Made by a program: the position numbers and the translations under genes
In this document: in pieces, positions 58,011 to 64,000 of the stretch
How the letters are laid out: every line of letters begins with the position of its first letter
Position numbering within the stretch: position 1 is the first letter of the stretch
Notes under the pieces: generated by a model
Seen by the model: only the letters and a program-made list of their open reading frames with translations
Told to the model about the DNA's origin: nothing
Database searches by the model: none
Assembly: GCA_951802425.1 (NCBI GenBank)
Contig: OX637803.1
Coordinates: 3,100,001-3,164,000, forward strand
Direction of reading: 5' to 3'
Origin: Clavaria fumosa
Taxonomy: Eukaryota; Basidiomycota; Agaricomycetes; Agaricales; Clavariaceae
DNA: 64,000 bases

Positions 58011-58483
58011 TACTTGATAGTCTTAATAGACCTGCTTGATCATTTAGTACAAATTTCAAAGATCAAGACAGCTTTAAGGTCAAGAAATTTTCCTGATGTG
58101 CATGTACAATTGACTATAAGGCCACTATGAAGTGTTATATAGGGTAGCTGTAACTATGTACCACTATATAGATGATGCAGACACTATGAAGTGCTCTAAA
58201 TTTGAGAACTCTCTAGGGCTGCTATGGTGCTATAATGGCTATGGTGAACCTAAGTACTGAATAGGTAGGTAAGTCAGTTTTGCTGATGGAGAGGGAGAGG
58301 GAGAAGCACAATGCATTCAATGTGTGACAGCATAAGATGGGCAATACATTCAACTCTGAACAAGTGTGAATATGAGTTGAGTTCACAGATTTGCTCCTGC
58401 CTCCTCAATGAACTTGTAAAAAGAATGAAAATGTTTATAAAATGGCAATTAATGCCTGTAACCATTTTGTTTTTATTACAAAA

Positions 58484-59645
58484 CTAATTAGATGCCAAAA
58501 TAACAAGCCACTGAATGTTGAAAGACAATTGTTTAAGGTAATCCTTACCCACCCACGTATTGGCAGTATAGCCCACAAGACACAAGCTACCAGCAGGGTC
58601 ACGTTTGAAAGGTTTCAAGTCTCGATGCAAATGTTGCAGTTGGGTCATCTTGAAAAGGCCCTTCCTCCCATCATACATAGGAACTGATAAGGGTGTGAGA
58701 TATAAATGAAATGAAATTATTTACCATCATCATCAAAGTTGAGAGTGCCCCTGACAGGAACTGTGCCTCCAGACACCTTCATGGGTGATGATGGACTCAA
58801 CCCATTATTACCAGAAAACAGTCGGCTAATGCCAGACGCTGTTCTAGGTTGATCTGTATTATCCATCAGATCTGTAGGCAGAGGCACAGATAGCATAAAA
58901 AACATGCCTTCCCTGGGCCTAGCCCTAGTGCTGAAGGTAACTGCATCTTCATATATTTGAGCCCTCAATTCTCGCTCTCCAAAGACCATGCAGAAGAATG
59001 CACAGAAACGCTCCCATTCCTGTTGGCATAAGACACCATTGATCTGATGAAACATTGCTGAAGTGTTGCGGTCTGTTAGGTCAGCTCTGGTCACAACCAC
59101 CACAGATGCGAATACAGCATATTGGAATGTTGCAGAGGCATTAACAGACAGGGCATAAGTTGCAGATCACTGACTGTCCAAAAATGGCCATTGGGGTTTA
59201 ATGCTGTTCAGTGACACCTGAGATGGATTAACAAATATCCCCACAGAGGAGAATGTAATCGCATCAATGACGGTGCTACACATTTGCATTAATTCAGTTT
59301 GTTGCCTGAATTGAGTTACGAAGCTGACCTCATATTCAGGACAGAAAATACATCTGGAACCATGCTGATGGCAAAGGGACCAACAGGGTTGGGGCCATTC
59401 GTAACTGTGCTGAGAACACCCAATCTAAAAATCCAAGGTTAGTAATCTGTATGTGAGAAGTAAAAGATGTTGTACCGGAGGTTGGGTAAATTCTTGTACA
59501 TGTCTTTAAGCAGGGGATTGAAGAGCTTTGGGTTGGTCACCTCACACACAGAGGGAAGATTTCTGTTTGCAGCGTCTGCATGATTGTCGCTAAAAAATGT
59601 GTCAGAAATAAGAGAACATGTAATTGAATAAGACATACTCTTCAA
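58484..59645 (-). pseudogene. Broken transposon-associated gene of unknown function
   Basis: Protein-like segments in order on minus: VTNPKLFNPLLKDMYKNLPN (59,540-59,460); VVVVTRADLTDRNTSAMFHQ, WERFCAFFCMVFGERELRAQ and RPREGMFFMLSVPLP (59,103-58,717); and MYDGRKGLFKMTQL then SLCLVGYTANTW (58,678-58,540). The segments look like exons of one gene, and similar proteins of unknown function are common near agaricomycete transposons. Frames between the parts are interrupted and I cannot assemble a full gene. Confidence 0.45.
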
Positions 59646-59710
59646 TCAAGTCTTCCAAGTAGACTGTCTTCTTATCGAGGTATTCCACTTCCCCATCACC
59701 CTTAGAGCTG

Positions 59711-60055
59711 TGTTAGACTTTCACCGTATCACCTTTCACCATATCACTCCCCTTCTTTTCCTCCCTCCACACCATGCACACACCCTCCCCCATCACATAT
59801 CACATGCCGCGTGCCCTCCCCTCTTCTATTTCATCGCCATGACTCATGCCATACCTCGTTGTCTACGCATGCCGGCTTCTACCTATTATGACTCATCTCG
59901 ACTCGTATTGCTGTACGTATATATAGTAACTACACCAGTAACAACCTCCTCAGGTTGTTACTTCCTATCACATACCTCCTTTGCTCCTATTCGACCGACT
60001 CTGCCTGAGTTCCTCGAATTCCCGGGAGTCAACGCGACAATTGTTGACAAGTAAC
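59711..60055 (+). repeat. Putative 5' LTR (about 345 bp)
   Basis: Begins TGTTAGACTTTC and ends AAGTAACA, i.e. TGTTA...TAACA. A TATATATAG box near 59,918 could drive transcription. Without the 3' LTR in the window, the ends are a proposal; no tRNA primer-binding site is obvious after 60,055. Confidence 0.5.
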
Positions 60056-60703
60056 AACCTCTCCCCCGCCTACCTCCTCACGGACCTAGGCACCCCACCA
60101 CGCCCGAGCCGAAGCAAGGCTTGCGTATTCGGAGAAGACACACTGGCACGCTTCTGGACAGCGTTTGAAAGACACGAGAGGCGCAGAGCTCTCACAGGAC
60201 TTGACGAAGACACCGACTTCGAGCAATTGACCCCACCGACTACACCGCAGAGCAGAACCTACGAGCGGTTCTTGTACCCAAGACAGTCCGAAGCCGCGCA
60301 ATTGGCGCCAAGATATCATTTTGCCAACAGAAGAATCTGCATCCCCCGAGACCCGAGCACAGACAACGTGCTATCGCTTGCGCACCGACCCGAGTGGCAC
60401 GCCTTTCGAACCCGATTAGTGACCCTGCTTACTGAAGTCGCGGCCGAGCAAGCTTACGAACAAGAGAGCCTGGAATTTTTGGCTGGAGAAGACGATCTCC
60501 TTGAAGAAGACAGCGACTACCACAGTGCCCTCGAACAACTCGAGGACGACACCCACATATCCGTTGCCGTACAAACCGACAGTTTACCCGAACACCGCTC
60601 TTCCGAAGCACAAACCGACCTCACCTTCGGATCACTCCAAGATCGTCTACGGATAGACATCTTCCACGACCCCCCGCGCATTTATCTCGAAGACCTCGAC
60701 TGA
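59981..60703 (+). CDS. Retrotransposon ORF upstream of gag, unknown function
   Basis: An open frame of 240 codons from the ATG at 59981 (inside the putative LTR) to 60703, four bases before the gag ATG (TGA-ACAA-ATG). The convincing coding part starts after about 60,056: GEDTLARFWTAFERHERRRA, LYPRQSEAAQLAPRYHFANR and EWHAFRTRLVTLLTEVAAEQ, then an acidic C-terminus. No zinc knuckle, protease or nucleic-acid-binding motif seen. The tight spacing suggests coupled termination and reinitiation, or a gag precursor domain. I do not recognise a family. Confidence 0.65.
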   Translation: MLLFDRLCLSSSNSRESTRQLLTSNNLSPAYLLTDLGTPPRPSRSKACVFGEDTLARFWTAFERHERRRALTGLDEDTDFEQLTPPTTPQSRTYERFLYPRQSEAAQLAPRYHFANRRICIPRDPSTDNVLSLAHRPEWHAFRTRLVTLLTEVAAEQAYEQESLEFLAGEDDLLEEDSDYHSALEQLEDDTHISVAVQTDSLPEHRSSEAQTDLTFGSLQDRLRIDIFHDPPRIYLEDLD

Positions 60704-60707
60704 ACAA

Positions 60708-61997
60708 ATGGCTGACGCCGCCCCCGCACCTGTCCCTGCCCCCGCAGCGGCACCAATAACGTTGAATTTGAAAATCGCCCCCTACTCAGGAGAGCGAACA
60801 GAGTTTCAAACCTTCCTCCGCAGTCTCCACCTGGAATTTAGGGTGAACGCTGCCAGATATCCCACGGACTTCCTCAAGGTGGTTTTCACCTTGAGCAATA
60901 TGACAGAAGGCTACGCTGCAGAATGGGCAAATCAAGCTGCCACGGTTCTGCTGGAGGAAGGAGGAGAGCAGGTCATCTGGGCGACCTTTGAAGCGAGAAT
61001 GAGGGAGGCCTTCTCCCCCATTGAAGACCAAGCCCTGGCCGTCCAGAAGATCAACCTCTTCAAGCAAGTGCAGATGGACGCTGCACAGTTTTTCCAGAAA
61101 TTCGAGACGCTGATGAACCAGGCCGGCTACGACGAAGAAACGCACTGGAACGTGATCCACGCGCTACTAATGAGGGCCTTACACCCTAAACTGATGGAGA
61201 AAGTGCTCTCCTGCGCCGAGCAACCCGCGGATTACCAAGCTTTCCGGGTGCTCACGATACGACTAGACCGCCAGCACCAACTACACACAGCGGTACAAAG
61301 AGAGATGCGGGCCCAAACGGCACCCGCTCCTCGCCCCGCCTGGAACCAGCCCGCGCAACGCCAACCCCCACAGAACCGTTACTGGCGCTCACCCCAGTGG
61401 CAACCACAGGCAGTATGGGAAAGGCAGAACCAGTGGAACGCACCACCCGCACAGCCACAGCAGACACAATGGCAACCGCGCCCCCAGCAGCAGCAACAAC
61501 AACAGCAGCAGGCACCGCCCCCCGGACAATGGAACAGACAGGCCCCGCCGGGTACCAGGCAAGGTACCCCTATGGACACGAGCCGAGGCACTGGCCCCCG
61601 TCGCCCGCTCGTCTGTTACAATTGCGGACAAGTCGGGCACCCTGCACGGTTATGCCCAGAGCCACCCCAACGCCGCGCCATGCCCAGACAGCAAGCGAGG
61701 CTCGGCAGCGCATTTGAAATGCAATCGCCCCCTGGGTACTATACACCGCCCTCGCTGTCTCCATACCCAGTGCCCGCTTATCCACAATCGCACCCGGCCT
61801 CCCTCACGACGTTTAACCCTTCTTATGCCGCCTCTATTGCTTCCCGAAACGACTTTGAAGAAATGGAGAATACCATCGCGCAGTTGCGGGACCAACTGCA
61901 CATCCAACAGAGGCCCAGGGCACCGACACCTGGACCGGAGACAGCCACAGCAACGTCAAATGCCGGGGATCAGGATTTTCAAGAGGGATCCACTTGA
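60708..61997 (+). CDS. gag: Retrotransposon Gag polyprotein
   Basis: 429 residues from MADAAPAPVPAPAAAP. The capsid-like helical part has YSGERTEFQTFLRSLHLEF, GYAAEWANQAATVLL and AQFFQKFETLMNQAGY. A Gln/Pro-rich linker follows, then one CCHC zinc knuckle, CYNCGQVGHPARLC (near 61,615-61,657), which binds the element's RNA. A short tail follows. Its end overlaps the pol frame by about 139 nt, so pol is probably reached by a -1 frameshift. Confidence 0.93.
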   Translation: MADAAPAPVPAPAAAPITLNLKIAPYSGERTEFQTFLRSLHLEFRVNAARYPTDFLKVVFTLSNMTEGYAAEWANQAATVLLEEGGEQVIWATFEARMREAFSPIEDQALAVQKINLFKQVQMDAAQFFQKFETLMNQAGYDEETHWNVIHALLMRALHPKLMEKVLSCAEQPADYQAFRVLTIRLDRQHQLHTAVQREMRAQTAPAPRPAWNQPAQRQPPQNRYWRSPQWQPQAVWERQNQWNAPPAQPQQTQWQPRPQQQQQQQQQAPPPGQWNRQAPPGTRQGTPMDTSRGTGPRRPLVCYNCGQVGHPARLCPEPPQRRAMPRQQARLGSAFEMQSPPGYYTPPSLSPYPVPAYPQSHPASLTTFNPSYAASIASRNDFEEMENTIAQLRDQLHIQQRPRAPTPGPETATATSNAGDQDFQEGST

Positions 61998-64000
61998 GTG
62001 CTAAAGTAGGATCCGTGTATATTGTTCCCGCCCGTCGACACCATGTAAACCAGATTGCAAATGACAAGCCGTTGGTTCCCTTGTCGAAAGAGGCTGAGAG
62101 GGCCAAGCACACCCTCAAGGACCTCACCTGTAAAAAACTCCCAGGATATAATGATGATGTGGACTGGGATACCGACCCCAGAACCACATATGGAAAAGGA
62201 GGAGAACGACAACTAGACATGCCGGGATTCATAACCACACTGGACACTAAGGAAACCTACGACATCAAGTTACTAGTCGACTCTGGCTGCACGATGTCTG
62301 TCATGGACCTAGAGTGGGCTGTGGCTAGGAAAATAAACCTTACGAGACTCGAAATGCCTATAGTATTCAAGAATATTGATGGCACTACGAATATCTCTGG
62401 GGCCTTCAAGCATTCGGTAACCCTAAGACTCAACATTGGAGGCCACGTCGAAGTGAAACAATTCTTGTTGGGACGAGTGACCGGTCACCCGGCGATTCTG
62501 GGGCACGATTGGCTACGGTACCACAACCCCAGCATCCGATGGTTCGAGAAATACATCCGCTTCGACAAGTGCAAGAAAAAGGACTGCCATATTGTGGATT
62601 ACGGTTATGGCCTTCGAGGCCTGCACGAGACGGCAGCCACGCCTGATTGGAAGACCTCATACCCTCACGTTTTTGCTGGAAAGGCTGGCCAAAAACTGCC
62701 GAAGTCCCTGCCGGGAATTGATTACGAGATCAAGTTCAAAAACGACCCCGGCTTCTTGCGTTCGAAAGTCTACCCGCTCACCAACAGGGAGGACGAAGCT
62801 TTGAAGGCCTGGCTCAAAGAAAATTTGGAGAACGGCCGACTAGTGTGGGGAGAATCGGACTATGTTAGTCCGATCTTCTTCAAAGATGAAGGGGACAAGC
62901 TACGACCCATCATCGACTATAAACGCCTGAACTCGTTTTGTGTCAAAGACATATACCCATTGCCCAGAATCGACGAGACGGTAGCAAGTTTGAAAGACGC
63001 CAAGATATTCACGAGCCTCGATGTAGAGTGGGGATATTGGAACGTTGCAATGGCAAAATGGGCACAAAAGCTCGCCGCAATAATCACGAAATATGGCACA
63101 GTGTGGCCCACGGTTATGCAGTTCGGATTGATGAATGCCCCGTCGGTCTTCCAACGAAGAATGAACTACATCTTGCGCACTCTGATAGCCACTGGAAAGG
63201 TCTTCGTGTACATCGATGATATCCTTATCGCGACCCGAACCCTCGAGGAACATCGACGCCTTGTGCACGAAGTATTCAGGGTGCTCCAAGACAACGACCT
63301 CTGCGTGCGAGAATCAAAATGCAAGCTGGAGCAGTCAGAAGTTACGTTCCTGGGACTGTTAATTTCAGAGGGCAGCATTCGACACTCGCCCAAGAAATGC
63401 AGGGGGATAGCCGAGTGGCCGGTACCAAAAAACAAACACGCTCTTCAAAAAGGAATCGGGTTACTAAACTACTTCCGAAGATTCATTCAGGGATTCGCCA
63501 CTATTGCCAAGCCGTTATACGAACTACTGAGTGACAACGCACCGTACATCTGGACGGACCGACAGGAACGTGCTTGGACGCATCTGATCGATATACTGCA
63601 GAGTGACGTAGTACTAGCAATTCCACAGGATAAAGGCAAATGGAAGATGGAGGTAGACGCGAGTAATTATGCCACCGGAGGAGTGCTATCACAGCAGCAA
63701 CCCGATGGCGTCTGGCGACCAGTAGACTTCATTTCGAAAACCTTCTCCCCGGCGGAGATGAATTATGCAACATATGACAAGGAGTTCTTAGCGATCATCA
63801 GGGGACTAGAAGAATGGCGCCACTACTTGCTAGGGGCCAAGGACCCTTTCGAGATCCACACCGACCATGCAAACCTTCAATATTTTCAAAAAAGTCAAAA
63901 GCTCAACCCTAGACAAACGCGATGGCAGTCAAAGCTACAGTGCTTTAATTTCGAGGTGAAATACAAACCAGGAAAAACAAACATGAAAGCGGACGCACTC
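61859..64000 (+). CDS. pol: Retrotransposon Pol: aspartic protease, reverse transcriptase and RNase H (3' end outside the window)
   Basis: The frame is open without a stop from 61,859 to the window end. Protease: LLVDSGCTMSVMD (active Asp near 62,277) and AILGHDWL. Reverse transcriptase: SPIFFKDEGDKLRPIIDYKR, IYPLPRIDE, QFGLMNAPSVFQRRMN and VFVYIDDILIAT, with the catalytic Asp pair at 63,215-63,220. RNase H: WKMEVDASNYATGGVLSQ, NYATYDKEFLAIIRGLEEWR and IHTDHANLQYF. The last residues, KYKPGKTNMKADAL, are the usual end of RNase H before integrase. The RT block usually reading DLRWGYNN is DVEWGYWN here, a notable substitution. Confidence 0.95.

Larger units (their letters stand above)
59711..64000 (+). 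mobile_element. Ty3/Gypsy-type LTR retrotransposon, 5' portion, runs off the window
   Basis: Order on plus: putative 5' LTR, an ORF of unknown function, gag with a CCHC knuckle, then protease-RT-RNase H in the -1 frame. RT before any integrase, together with the RT motifs, indicates the Ty3/Gypsy order. All frames are open, suggesting a young element. Integrase and 3' LTR lie beyond 64,000. Confidence 0.9.

Noticed and set aside
61806..61817. G-TTT-AAC as the gag-pol slippery site
   Set aside because: A -1 slip there would enter TAA at once, and the pol frame has another stop at 61,856.

Overview
The window comes from a filamentous basidiomycete, most likely an agaricomycete. Genes are cut by many 47-90 bp GT-AG introns. 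The single-copy genes are typical of mushroom-forming fungi: an orsellinate-type non-reducing PKS, MUB1/samB, a 'macrofage activating glycoprotein'-like GPI protein, and a combined C2H2 plus Zn2Cys6 regulator. The mobile elements (Helitron, Plavaka-like, Ty3/Gypsy, a TET/JBP-like dioxygenase gene) also fit this group. I built most gene models by joining exons by eye at splice sites that keep the frame and restore conserved family motifs.

Positions 1-33,500 are a compact, gene-dense segment. In order: the C-terminal part of a non-reducing PKS (+), SDH3/sdhC (-), POP5 (+), a 2 kb gene-free stretch with repeat remnants, an OB-fold protein (-), a TPR protein (-), COA6 (-), a TBC RabGAP (+), uricase (+), a zinc-finger regulator (+), HSP10 (-), MUB1 (-), MYG1 (+), a proline-rich unknown (+), a GPI-anchored secreted protein (+), CK2 beta (-) and GUP1/MBOAT (+). 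Several neighbours share very short divergent promoters: SDH3/POP5 60 bp, CK2 beta/GUP1 about 93 bp, COA6/TBC about 104 bp. Most of these genes are housekeeping (respiration, RNase P, purine catabolism, chaperonin, proteasome regulation, membrane lipid remodelling). The notable pairing is a succinate dehydrogenase membrane-anchor gene lying tail to tail with a polyketide synthase.

From about 33.6 kb to the end, the window is a nest of transposons and repeats. It holds degenerate coding fragments, a TIR element with an inverted partial copy about 3 kb away, head-to-head Plavaka-like 5' ends around a 221-bp MITE, and a broken Helitron (Rep and helicase on the minus strand) split by an insertion. 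It also holds several tandem-repeat blocks, a solo LTR with a 5-bp target duplication inside a small TIR element, and a TET/JBP-like dioxygenase gene. Upstream of the dioxygenase gene lies a 3-kb GC-rich array carrying four exon-like cassettes. CT-rich and GGC/AGC-rich minisatellites, a broken transposon-associated gene and the 5' two thirds of a Ty3/Gypsy element follow. The Gypsy element has an extra ORF, gag, and protease-RT-RNase H running off the window end.

The two observations I rate highest are the exon-cassette array feeding a single phase-matched acceptor of the dioxygenase gene, and the sdhC copy beside the PKS, which could be a self-resistance arrangement.
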